From the NCBI GenBank assembly GCA_903887375.1, contig CAISPN010000034.1:1-64000 (forward strand): DNA of 64,000 nucleotides, given 5' to 3'. The notes under the pieces are model-generated. The model was not told the origin of the DNA and did not search any database. It worked only from the letters and a program-made list of their open reading frames with translations. Below are positions 44,150-54,089 of the stretch, piece by piece; the stretch's first letter is position 1; each line of letters opens with the position of its first letter. Both the position numbers and the translations under genes were made by a program. The stretch is from an uncultured cyanobacterium (GTDB lineage: Bacteria > Cyanobacteriota > Cyanobacteriia > Cyanobacteriales > Microcystaceae).

Positions 44150-45415
44150 ATGGGATCTATTCAAGCCCTGCGGGGAACCAGAGATATTCTGCCTGCCGAG
44201 GTCGGCTATTGGCAATTAGTAGAAGATACAGCTAGACAAATTCTCTCTCGAGCTCTTTATCAGGAAATCAGATCTCCACTTCTGGAGCAGACTGATCTTT
44301 TTGTCAGGGGCATAGGTGAGGGGACTGATGTTGTTGGCAAAGAGATGTATAGCTTTAGTGACCGCTCTGGCCGTCAGCTTACTCTCAGACCCGAAGGGAC
44401 TGCTGGTGTGGTTAGAGCTTATGTAGAGCATGGGCTAGATAAAATTGGTGGGATACAGCGTCTCTGGTATCAGGGTCCTATGTTTCGCTACGAAAGACCC
44501 CAAGCTGGCAGACAAAGACAATTTCATCAGATTGGCTTGGAGCTGTTAGGGAGTGGATCTCCTAGAGCTGATGTTGAAGTGATTGCCTTAGCCAGTGATA
44601 TTCTCAGAGCTTTGGGCTTAAAAGATCTCTCCTTACAACTTAACTCGATAGGAAATAGAGACGATCGCCAGAAATATCGCACAGCCTTATTAGATTATTT
44701 ACTACCACTAGAGCAAGAACTAGATAGTGATTCAAAATATAGGCTAAGACGTAATCCTTTGCGAATTCTAGATAGTAAAGATCCTAAAACTCAAGAAATA
44801 GCCCGCAACGCTCCTAGTATTCTTGATTATCTATCCAAGGAATCTCTAGCACATTTTGAGCAGGTACAGTATCTTTTGACGGAGCTAGGTATCACCTATC
44901 AAATCAATCCCTCTTTGGTGAGGGGTTTGGATTACTATACTCATACAGCTTTTGAAATTCAATCTGCAGATCTAGGGGCCCAATCTACAGTCTGTGGCGG
45001 TGGGCGCTATGATGGGCTAGTTGGCGAATTAGGAGGAAATGATACACAAGCTATAGGTTGGGCAATAGGTGTAGAGCGTTTAGTTTTGCTTTTAAAAGAA
45101 CTTCGTCCCTTACCTGGTTTAGAACCGGATTTTTATATCGTTTCCAAAGGAGAAAAGGCTGAAGCTCAAGCTTTGAAAATTGCACAAATATTGCGCTCAA
45201 ATAACTTGAAAGTTGAATTGGATTTGAGCTCTAGTGCTTTTGGTAAACAGCTCAAAAGAGCTGATCGTAGCGGCGCTCCTATAGCCTTAATCTTAGGAGA
45301 TGAAGAGGCCCAAAACCAAACAGTCAAGTTAAAATGGTTGAAGTCCGCTCAAGAGACAACTATACCTAGTGACCAGTTGATTGCGGATCCTACTAGCTAT
45401 TTGGAGTTGAGGTAA
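44150..45415 (+). CDS. hisS: Histidyl-tRNA synthetase
   Basis: 421 aa class II synthetase. Motif 2 '[21 protein letters not shown]', His-specific '[13 protein letters not shown]' and motif 3 '[13 protein letters not shown]' are all present, followed by the anticodon-binding domain. It starts 12 nt after aroQ and is followed 8 nt later by a hypothetical gene on the same strand. Confidence 0.95.
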   Translation: MGSIQALRGTRDILPAEVGYWQLVEDTARQILSRALYQEIRSPLLEQTDLFVRGIGEGTDVVGKEMYSFSDRSGRQLTLRPEGTAGVVRAYVEHGLDKIGGIQRLWYQGPMFRYERPQAGRQRQFHQIGLELLGSGSPRADVEVIALASDILRALGLKDLSLQLNSIGNRDDRQKYRTALLDYLLPLEQELDSDSKYRLRRNPLRILDSKDPKTQEIARNAPSILDYLSKESLAHFEQVQYLLTELGITYQINPSLVRGLDYYTHTAFEIQSADLGAQSTVCGGGRYDGLVGELGGNDTQAIGWAIGVERLVLLLKELRPLPGLEPDFYIVSKGEKAEAQALKIAQILRSNNLKVELDLSSSAFGKQLKRADRSGAPIALILGDEEAQNQTVKLKWLKSAQETTIPSDQLIADPTSYLELR

Positions 45416-45423
45416 TAGGTGCA

Positions 45424-46347
45424 ATGTGGAAGTTTTTGATCCAGCAGGAGGGTTCGCAAGATTGGCAACTGCTCGAAGATGAAGTGAGTCCTTTGCCTGA
45501 GGGAAGATATCGCATGGTTGCTAATTCCCATATCAACAACGCCAAGGTAGAGATCTTTATCTTGCATGTAGATAGAAATCAGAAATTGCAGCCGATGCCC
45601 AAATATCACCGTAAGAGCAATGAGCAAGGACTGCTAATGGTCTTTTCCCATAAGCGACTAAGCGCTGGATTCTGGCAAATAATCTGCTCCACTCAAGAAG
45701 GTGAAGGCAAAATAGATCTAGAGATCACATCCAAAGTCCCTCAAGAAAATCAATCCTCAATTGCCAAATTGTTAGAAAACTGGCAAACAACCCCCCAAGC
45801 CGAACTAGAAAGAATACTTAAAACAGAAATAGAATCCTATCTAGATGAGCATTCTGTTGCTCCTACTGTTGCCGCCGAAAATTTAAATCTCAAGATATCC
45901 TTAAATCAAAATAGCTTTTTTTGTTTGCAAGGTGAAGTTGTGCCGATCTTTGCCAAATTAGAATCCACAAGCTCTCAGATTATTGCCAAGGATTTTACGC
46001 TTGTTTATAATCTGCGCAGTTTATTTGAATCCAATGTACTTTATTCCCAAAAGCAGTCTATCACTGTAGATAAATTGCCATTTGAGTTTCAGTATTTTTT
46101 AGAAATTCCTCAAAATATACCCTATACAACATTTAAAGGGGAAATAATTCTCCTAGATGAGAATGAGCCTATTGCCAGTGAAGAATTTAATCTTTTTACG
46201 GAAAAGGCAGCTCCTAAAACTACTTCAGAGCCAGAAGTGAATCAGATAGATGATATTTCTGTTGATACCAACTCAGCATTGCCCCCTAAACTAAATGGTA
46301 AGGTTAAACCAATCAAAGAGATTATCTTACCTTCTTTTCTCAACTGA
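45424..46347 (+). CDS. Hypothetical soluble protein downstream of hisS
   Basis: 307 aa, no signal peptide. The N-terminal ~90 residues are a beta-rich unit ('WQLLEDEVSPLPEGRYRMVA'), the middle ~150 another beta domain, and the C-terminal ~40 a disordered Pro/Asp-rich tail. No catalytic motif. I know of no named family. Confidence 0.65.
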   Translation: MWKFLIQQEGSQDWQLLEDEVSPLPEGRYRMVANSHINNAKVEIFILHVDRNQKLQPMPKYHRKSNEQGLLMVFSHKRLSAGFWQIICSTQEGEGKIDLEITSKVPQENQSSIAKLLENWQTTPQAELERILKTEIESYLDEHSVAPTVAAENLNLKISLNQNSFFCLQGEVVPIFAKLESTSSQIIAKDFTLVYNLRSLFESNVLYSQKQSITVDKLPFEFQYFLEIPQNIPYTTFKGEIILLDENEPIASEEFNLFTEKAAPKTTSEPEVNQIDDISVDTNSALPPKLNGKVKPIKEIILPSFLN

Positions 46348-46355
46348 GAGGTTCT

Positions 46356-46841
46356 TCAAGGGCACAGTAGAGTTTCTCTGGTTTCTCTTGCTGTTATCGG
46401 GTTTGTGCCACTGGCTTGGGCACAAAGTATTTTTTGAATAGCAGGCCGCAAGACAACATCAGTAAAATCAGCTCCTTCTATGATTGCGCCGTCAAATTTA
46501 GCATTGGTCATAAAAGCACTTTCTAAAATTGCATTTTTGAAATTGACATTGGTTAGTCTAGCTGATTCAAGATCGGCTGCGGTTAAATCGGCAGCTTCAA
46601 AATTTACAGATTCTAGATTGGCTGCAAAAAAACGAACCCCCCTCACGTTAGCATGGCTAAAATCGCTACTGCGCAGGTTCGCATGGTCAAAACTAGCATC
46701 TTGCAAATTTTGGGAGGAAAAATCTCTTTCAATTAGATTTTCCTTGCCATAGCTAATAGCCCAAGCCGGAGAAATTAAAAGATACAGACAAACTAAAATA
46801 GTGCTAAAAATATAGAATATCTTGCTAAGTGTCTGTTTCAT
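46356..46841 (-). CDS. Secreted pentapeptide-repeat protein
   Basis: 161 aa with a signal peptide (to about 'SPAWAISYG'). From about residue 40 come some fifteen pentapeptides of the A(D/N)LXX type ('LQDASFDHANLRSSDFSHAN'), which form a right-handed quadrilateral beta helix. Periplasmic or lumenal location is expected. A late Cys pair (C-A.. and LLCP) follows. Starts only 8 bp from the divergent yraN. Confidence 0.9.
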   Translation of the reverse strand: MKQTLSKIFYIFSTILVCLYLLISPAWAISYGKENLIERDFSSQNLQDASFDHANLRSSDFSHANVRGVRFFAANLESVNFEAADLTAADLESARLTNVNFKNAILESAFMTNAKFDGAIIEGADFTDVVLRPAIQKILCAQASGTNPITARETRETLLCP

Positions 46842-46849
46842 AATTTGTT

Positions 46850-47284
46850 ATGGGTGATTCAAATCTCGGAAAAATAGGAGAAGATTTTGTTGCTAGTTGG
46901 CTTGAGGGTCAGAACTACTCTATTTTAGCTCAGCGCTGGCGCTGTTCTTATGGAGAAGTTGATCTAATTGCACTCAAATCGGGGGTCTTGGCCTTTGTTG
47001 AGGTTAAAACTCGTAGCCCTAGAAATTGGGATGCCGATGGCTTATTAGCTGTTAATATGCAAAAACAGACTAGATTGAGCCGAGCTGCTGCCTATTTTCT
47101 AGCTAAGCATGCAAATTTTTCTAGATGTTCCTGCCGTTTTGATGTTGCCTTGGTCAGATCTGGCAATTTTGTCCGGGAAGATATGGTAAAAATTAACATA
47201 GATCGCACTGTTCACTATCAAGGTTACCAATTGACTTTAGTGGATTATATAGAATCAGCATTCGAACCTTTAGATGGGTATTGA
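46850..47284 (+). CDS. YraN/UPF0102 family protein
   Basis: 144 aa with a restriction-endonuclease-like fold: 'LGKIGEDFVASWL', 'GEVDLIALKSGVLAFVEVKTR' gives the D-x(n)-E-x-K pattern. A nuclease-like role in DNA metabolism is proposed for the family but not established. Confidence 0.88.
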   Translation: MGDSNLGKIGEDFVASWLEGQNYSILAQRWRCSYGEVDLIALKSGVLAFVEVKTRSPRNWDADGLLAVNMQKQTRLSRAAAYFLAKHANFSRCSCRFDVALVRSGNFVREDMVKINIDRTVHYQGYQLTLVDYIESAFEPLDGY

Positions 47285-47318
47285 GCAGGATGATCGTCCA
47301 AAGAAGATGGTGAACTAG

Positions 47319-48149
47319 ATGCAAGTAAAACAATTGTGGATCTATCCAATCAAATCCTGTCAAGGGATATCTTTAACTTCTGCGCAAGTGACCTTCAAGG
47401 GTCTCAAATGGGATAGAGAGCTAATGCTTGTAGATAGCTTGGGTGGTTTTCTTGGCCAAAGACAATATCCAAAATTAGCTAGCGTTAAAGTAGAGCTCAA
47501 ACAAGAAAACTTAATTCTCTCTCTTGAGGATCAAAATATTAAGCCACTTGTATTTACTCCCACTCTAGAAGGAGAGCAAAAGCCTGTCGGGATTTGGCTA
47601 GATAAGACTATTGCTATAGACCAAGGTGATATTGTGGCTAATTGGTTTGAAAAACTTCTGCAATTAGATGGTGTTCGTCTAGTGCGACAATCTCCTCAAC
47701 ATATTAGAGCAATTGATCCTAATTATGCCCATAAGGAAAATGAGCCGGTGAGTTTTGCCGATGGTTATCCTCTTTTGCTTACTAACAGTTCTTCCTTGGA
47801 TGAGCTCAATCGTCGCCTAGATGAAAAATACACTAACAATACAAAAGTTTCTATGAATCGCTTTAGACCCAATGTAGTGGTTGAAACAGATATTCCCTTT
47901 CTGGAAGATCAGTGGAGATCTATTACTATTGGTTCATTGGAATTTGCTGTCATAAAATCCTGTAGCCGTTGTATTGTAACAACTACAGATCAAGCGTCTG
48001 GCCAGCTAGATCCTCAAAAAGAACCATTGGCTACTTTGAGCCAATTTCGCAATTTTCGAGGCAATATAAACTTTGGAGAGAATCTTGTGCCCCGCAAAAC
48101 TGGTAGCTTGAATGTAGGAGATATGGTAGAAGTAATCAGAAAAAGATAA
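47319..48149 (+). CDS. MOSC-domain protein (YcbX-like)
   Basis: 276 aa. N-terminal MOSC_N beta barrel ('LWIYPIKSCQGI') followed by the MOSC domain with the molybdenum-cofactor-binding Cys in 'KSCSRCIVTTTDQASG'. Such proteins hold or transfer the Mo-cofactor sulfur or reduce N-hydroxylated bases. Confidence 0.88.
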   Translation: MQVKQLWIYPIKSCQGISLTSAQVTFKGLKWDRELMLVDSLGGFLGQRQYPKLASVKVELKQENLILSLEDQNIKPLVFTPTLEGEQKPVGIWLDKTIAIDQGDIVANWFEKLLQLDGVRLVRQSPQHIRAIDPNYAHKENEPVSFADGYPLLLTNSSSLDELNRRLDEKYTNNTKVSMNRFRPNVVVETDIPFLEDQWRSITIGSLEFAVIKSCSRCIVTTTDQASGQLDPQKEPLATLSQFRNFRGNINFGENLVPRKTGSLNVGDMVEVIRKR

Positions 48150-48168
48150 ATTTTAGGGAGCGAATTTT

Positions 48169-49239
48169 ATGGGTTTGAATCGTCGAGGTTTACTTGTTTT
48201 GGCTGGAGTCGGAATTGCTGGCTTAGCCCTAGCTCGTCCTAAAGATAGGGTTGTTGACCAAAATTTAATTACTAAAGCTCCTAGGTTATCAAAAGCGCCC
48301 CGGGGTTTGAATGCACCACCTGTCAGGGGAGATGTCAGAATAATTGTCATTAGTGATCTCAATAGTCAGTATGGTTCAACTAGCTATGAACCAGAGGTAG
48401 ATCGGTCCATAGAAATGATTCCAGCTTGGGACGGGGATCTGGTCCTCTGTGGTGGAGATATGATTGCAGCTCAAAAGACTTCTCTTTCTGATAGTAATCT
48501 CAAGGATATGTGGGAGGGCTTTGATCGCCATATTGCCGCTCCACTTCGTCAAGCTAAAATACCACTTGGCTTTACTGTAGGCAATCATGATGCTTCTGGT
48601 AGTCTTTTAGAAGGCAAGCAGATCTTTGCTAGAGATCGCGATCTTGCCAGTCAGTACTGGCAGTCACATGATCCTGGCCTTGCTTTTGTTGATCGTCAGG
48701 GGTTTCCTTTTTACTATACTTTTGCTCAAAATGATGTTTTTTATCTAGTTTGGGATGCTTCTTGTGATACTATTGCTCCTGAGCAAGTAGCCTGGGCAGA
48801 GCGCAGTTTAACTAGTCCAGTGGCTAAGAAGGCTAAATTGCGCATAGTAATTGGCCATCTTCCTCTCTATGGAATCACCAAAGGGCGTGATAATCCTGGC
48901 AATTATCTTTCCCAAGCTGAGAGCTTGCATGCTCTTCTAGAGCGCTGTGATGTGCATACCTATATCAGTGGACATGATCATGCCTATTACCCTGCTAAAC
49001 GAGGTAAGCTGGAACTTCTCTATACTGGAGCATTGGGTACTGGTCCACGCAGGCTAATTACAGGCTCCTTGAGTCCCTATAAGACTTTGACTGTGGTGGA
49101 TATTGATTTGGCTAAGCAATCAACTATCTATACTACATACAATATGACCAAACTTACCTTGGTCGATATTACAACTTTGCCTAGGCAGATCAAAAGTCCA
49201 ACAAAAACAATCACTCGCAGGGACCTTGTTGGTATTTAG
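48169..49239 (+). CDS. Calcineurin-like metallophosphoesterase with Tat-like signal
   Basis: 356 aa. The N-terminus 'MGLNRRGLLVLAGVGIAGLA' is a twin-arginine-like signal. Metal-site motifs: 'VISDLN' (expected D-x-H, here D-x-N), 'GGDMI', 'GNHD', 'GHLPLYG' and 'SGHDHAYY'. The first ligand His is Asn. The substrate is unknown. Confidence 0.83.
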   Translation: MGLNRRGLLVLAGVGIAGLALARPKDRVVDQNLITKAPRLSKAPRGLNAPPVRGDVRIIVISDLNSQYGSTSYEPEVDRSIEMIPAWDGDLVLCGGDMIAAQKTSLSDSNLKDMWEGFDRHIAAPLRQAKIPLGFTVGNHDASGSLLEGKQIFARDRDLASQYWQSHDPGLAFVDRQGFPFYYTFAQNDVFYLVWDASCDTIAPEQVAWAERSLTSPVAKKAKLRIVIGHLPLYGITKGRDNPGNYLSQAESLHALLERCDVHTYISGHDHAYYPAKRGKLELLYTGALGTGPRRLITGSLSPYKTLTVVDIDLAKQSTIYTTYNMTKLTLVDITTLPRQIKSPTKTITRRDLVGI

Positions 49240-49299
49240 TCTGATTTGCTCATAAAGGCGATATTCTGATTTTAAGTATATTTATTTCTAGATTTGTCA

Positions 49300-50187
49300 A
49301 TGTCAATTGTTATTAGTACTGTAAATATGAAAGGCGGGGTCGGTAAGACTACACTGACTGTGAATTTGGCGACTTCATTGGCTAAGTATTACCAAAAAAA
49401 AGTTCTGGTTTTGGATTTAGATTCTCAAATTAGTGCCACTTTGAGTTTATTTCAACCTCATGAATTTGCCAAGATTCGCAAAAAAAACCGCACCTTGACC
49501 TATCTGCTAGATGAAGTGATAGAACCTAATCCCTATAGCAAATTGACAATCCAGGATATTATTGTTCCCTCAGTCTGCGGCGTAGAAGGTTTAGATTTAC
49601 TACCAGGAGATATAGAACTCTACGATGAGTATATAATTTCCAAAAAATTGCATCAGCAATCTTTAGAGCAGGAAGAATTTGATTTTGAGGCGATATGGGA
49701 TAGATTTGAACGAGTTTTACTCAAAAAAATTATAGATCCTGTGCGAGATAGCTATGATTTCATCATCATGGACTGCTCTCCTGGATATAATCTACTTACC
49801 CGCAGTGCCATAGCAGCTAGCGACTACTATATTTTACCGGCCAGGCCTGAGCCACTTTCTATTGTGGGTATTCAACTATTGCAAAGGCGTATTGAGAAAT
49901 TGAGGGAAAGACACCAAAACACCGAAGCGCTCAATCTCAATTTGCTCGGTATAGTCTTTATTCTCTCTAGTGGAGGTCTTTTTAGCCGTTACTATTCTCA
50001 GGTGATGAAAAGAGTAGAAGAGGATTTCACTCCAGAGCAAAGATTTAAAACTACTATTCCGATGGATGTCAATGTTGCCAAAGCAGTAGATCTTTTTACT
50101 CCTGTAGTTCTATGCGCACCTACTTCTAGTGGTGCCAAGGAGTTTGTCAGATTAACTCAAGAGATACTAGCCAAATTAGGTCGATGA
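49300..50187 (+). CDS. ParA/MinD-type ATPase
   Basis: 295 aa from the ATG at 49300 (a TTG two codons earlier is less likely). The deviant Walker A 'MKGGVGKTT', 'LDLDSQ' and 'DCSPG' define the ParA family of chromosome or protein-positioning ATPases. No parB lies nearby, so this is probably an orphan ParA. ATGA overlap couples it to the hydrolase gene downstream. Confidence 0.85.
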   Translation: MSIVISTVNMKGGVGKTTLTVNLATSLAKYYQKKVLVLDLDSQISATLSLFQPHEFAKIRKKNRTLTYLLDEVIEPNPYSKLTIQDIIVPSVCGVEGLDLLPGDIELYDEYIISKKLHQQSLEQEEFDFEAIWDRFERVLLKKIIDPVRDSYDFIIMDCSPGYNLLTRSAIAASDYYILPARPEPLSIVGIQLLQRRIEKLRERHQNTEALNLNLLGIVFILSSGGLFSRYYSQVMKRVEEDFTPEQRFKTTIPMDVNVAKAVDLFTPVVLCAPTSSGAKEFVRLTQEILAKLGR

Positions 50188-51320
50188 AAAAAAATTTATT
50201 GGTATTGTTTTTAATAGCTTTTTTGCTCCCTTTTGTGCCAAAAAGTATAGCTGCTGATTCTCCTTCCCAAATAAGAGGAATTTGGCTGACCAATGTAGAT
50301 AGTGAGATTCTCTTTAAAGCTGATGAACTACAAAGAGATATTGACCAGCTTGCTCAGTTTAATTTCAATACTCTTTACCCGACGGTCTGGAATTGGGGCT
50401 ATACTCTTTATCCTTCTGCTGTTGCTCAAAAAGCAACGGGAGTGGGGCTAGATCCTACAGAAGGACTACAAGGGCGTGATGTATTGCAAGAGATAATCAA
50501 TGTAGCACATCCTAAAAAAATGAGGGTCATTCCTTGGTTTGAATTTGGCTTTATGGCCCCTGCTGATTCACAATTGGCTAAACAACATAGTCAATGGTTG
50601 ACTCAAAAAAAGGACGGATCTAAGCTCTGGCTTGAAGGCGCTGTGCATAAGAGGGTATGGTTAAATCCTCTCTATCCTGAAGTTCAAGCATTCATCAAGG
50701 ATTTAATTGTAGAAATAGTTTCTAAATATGACATAGATGGGATTCAGCTTGATGATCATTTTGGCTATCCTGCTGAATTTGGTTATGACCCCTATACAGT
50801 TGAGCTTTATAAACTAGAGCATCAGGGTCAATCACCTCCTTTGGACTTTCAAGATAAACAATGGATTCAATGGAGAGCTGATAAGATTACTGACTATGTA
50901 GAAACTATTGTCCAATCAGTAAAAAAGGTCAATCCTAAGGTGATTATCTCGCTCTCGCCTAATCCTCAAACTTTCTCTTTAGAGTCATATCTTTTGGATT
51001 GGTTAAAATGGCAGCAAAAGGGATTGATTGATGAACTTGTACTGCAAGTCTATAGAAATGATCTCTCTAGCTTTACAGAGGAAATAACTCAACCTGAAGT
51101 GCTTCAAGTTAAAGAGAAGATCCCCTTGGCTATTGGAATTATGACTGGACTTAAGGGATCTATTACTCCACTAAATTTAATTTCAGAGCAAATTGAGCAG
51201 GTCAAAAACAGATCTTTTGGCGGAGTGTCTTTCTTTTTTTATGAAAGTCTTTGGAACTTAGCCAGCAAGGAAACTCCCCAACAACGTCAGCAGTTCTGGG
51301 GGGCTGTATTTACTAAGTAA
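50184..51320 (+). CDS. GHL10/DUF187-type glycosyl hydrolase-like protein, secreted
   Basis: 378 aa, signal peptide to about 'PKSIAAD'. TIM-barrel hydrolase of the YngK/GHL10 group: 'RGIWLTNVDSEIL', 'FNTLYPTVWNWGYTLYPS', 'DGIQLDDHFGYP' and 'ISLSPNP'. Acts on cell-envelope or environmental glycans; substrate unknown. The start overlaps the parA-like stop by 4 nt. Confidence 0.85.
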   Translation: MKKNLLVLFLIAFLLPFVPKSIAADSPSQIRGIWLTNVDSEILFKADELQRDIDQLAQFNFNTLYPTVWNWGYTLYPSAVAQKATGVGLDPTEGLQGRDVLQEIINVAHPKKMRVIPWFEFGFMAPADSQLAKQHSQWLTQKKDGSKLWLEGAVHKRVWLNPLYPEVQAFIKDLIVEIVSKYDIDGIQLDDHFGYPAEFGYDPYTVELYKLEHQGQSPPLDFQDKQWIQWRADKITDYVETIVQSVKKVNPKVIISLSPNPQTFSLESYLLDWLKWQQKGLIDELVLQVYRNDLSSFTEEITQPEVLQVKEKIPLAIGIMTGLKGSITPLNLISEQIEQVKNRSFGGVSFFFYESLWNLASKETPQQRQQFWGAVFTK

Positions 51321-51323
51321 TCT

Positions 51324-51887
51324 TTATTTGATGCTTTTTCTTTTAAGTACATTAGTCAAGGCTCCAAATAAAGCAATTCCTGTAACAGAACCCAAGACAT
51401 TGATCGGTTCAGGGACCTCAATAGCTTGGAAATTTATATCAGCTATGTTTGTATAAGTACCAGGACTATTGCCATAATCGGCAGTAAATACATAAAGACC
51501 ATAGCCCACAATAGGAAAATTAGGATCAACGATTCCATCATCATAAAAAAGCACAAGGCCTGCTTGATTAGCGGTAGTTAATTCCTCCGTAGCAAAACCT
51601 ATGCCTTTATAGGTAAGTTGAGGTTGGTTTGCAAAAAGAAGATTATCGATTCTCTGATAAATAAGAGTTCCTGCTGGATATAATCCTGTAATATTTGAAC
51701 CTTCAGCAATACCAGTGATACCTGTGACTACGAAAGGGGATGTATTATTGGTTGTAAATGTACCACTTCCGCCAATGGTTCCAGCTCCGCTGTATGACCA
51801 ATTCCAAGTAGCAGCTTGAGCTCCATTTATTCCTGATATACCACTTATGATCAGCGTTGAAAGTAAAACAATTTTTTGAGGATTCAT
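51324..51887 (-). CDS. PEP-CTERM-sorted exported protein
   Basis: 187 aa, signal peptide with Ala cleavage near 'NGAQAAT'. The C-terminus has 'EVPEPINVLGSVTGIALFG' followed by a basic tail: a V-P-E-P motif, hydrophobic helix and Lys/Arg end as needed for exosortase processing. The middle is beta-rich, Gly/Thr/Asn-rich. No exosortase gene is in this window. Confidence 0.85.
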   Translation of the reverse strand: MNPQKIVLLSTLIISGISGINGAQAATWNWSYSGAGTIGGSGTFTTNNTSPFVVTGITGIAEGSNITGLYPAGTLIYQRIDNLLFANQPQLTYKGIGFATEELTTANQAGLVLFYDDGIVDPNFPIVGYGLYVFTADYGNSPGTYTNIADINFQAIEVPEPINVLGSVTGIALFGALTNVLKRKSIK

Positions 51888-53100
<1,213 letters not shown>

Positions 53101-53105
53101 AGACT

Positions 53106-54089
53106 ATGAACCAAGTTGACTATCTCAGAATAAGCCTAATTGACCGCTGTAATTATCGCTGCCAATACTGCATGCCAGAAGGAAGTGAGCTCGATTACGT
53201 ATTGCAAAAAGATCTTCTTACTCAACAAGAATTATTAACCCTAATCAAGCAGATATTTATCCCTCTAGGGTTTAGCAAAATTCGCCTCACCGGGGGAGAA
53301 CCTCTTTTGAGAGCTGAGTTAATTGAGATAGTAGAGAATATCTCAAGCTATGAGCAAATTAGTGATCTAGCTTTGACTACTAATGGCTATTTCCTAGAAG
53401 AAAAGGCCCAAGATCTCTACAATGCCGGCTTAAGGAGAATCAATATCAGCCTAGATTCGCTAAACCCTCAAACTTTTAATAATATTATTGGCAGAAGTGC
53501 TCCTGAACTTTGGCACAAAACCTGGCGGGGAATTCAAAAAGCTCATCAAGTCGGCTTTGATCCTTTGAAAATTAATGTAGTAATTATACCTGGCATCAAC
53601 GAAGAAGAAATAGAAGATATAGAGGCATTGACCATCGAGCGCAACTGGCATGTTAGATATATTGAATTTATGCCTATAGGTAATGATGAATTATTTCAAC
53701 AGAGGGCTTGGGTGCCTTCTACTGAAATCAGAGAGAGAATCAAACAACGTTGGGGTTTAGTAGAATCTAGTGTCAAAGGCAATGGTCCAGCCGATGTCTA
53801 TCAAATTCCCGATGCCCAAGGAACATTAGGCTTTATCAGCCAGATGTCTGAATGTTTTTGTGATAGATGTAATCGTTTGAGATTATCAGCAGATGGTTGG
53901 CTGCGGCCATGTTTGCTCAATGAAACAGGACAAATCGATCTCAAAAGTGCTCTAAGATCTAATCAAACTCTAGAACAAATCCAACAGCAAGTTAGAGAAC
54001 TCTTAGAAGCCAAAAAAGATATAAATTTTAAACTGCGAGATAAAGGAGCTCAATTCTATACTCGTACTATGTCCCAAATTGGAGGATAG
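53106..54089 (+). CDS. moaA: GTP 3',8-cyclase MoaA
   Basis: Radical-SAM enzyme of molybdopterin synthesis. 327 aa. Cys15, 19 and 22 (C-x3-C-x2-C) bind the first 4Fe-4S cluster; '[11 protein letters not shown]' and 'RPC' bind the second. 'TGGEPLLR' is the SAM motif. The C-terminus ends 'MSQIGG', the double-Gly tail of MoaA. Confidence 0.96.
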   Translation: MNQVDYLRISLIDRCNYRCQYCMPEGSELDYVLQKDLLTQQELLTLIKQIFIPLGFSKIRLTGGEPLLRAELIEIVENISSYEQISDLALTTNGYFLEEKAQDLYNAGLRRINISLDSLNPQTFNNIIGRSAPELWHKTWRGIQKAHQVGFDPLKINVVIIPGINEEEIEDIEALTIERNWHVRYIEFMPIGNDELFQQRAWVPSTEIRERIKQRWGLVESSVKGNGPADVYQIPDAQGTLGFISQMSECFCDRCNRLRLSADGWLRPCLLNETGQIDLKSALRSNQTLEQIQQQVRELLEAKKDINFKLRDKGAQFYTRTMSQIGG

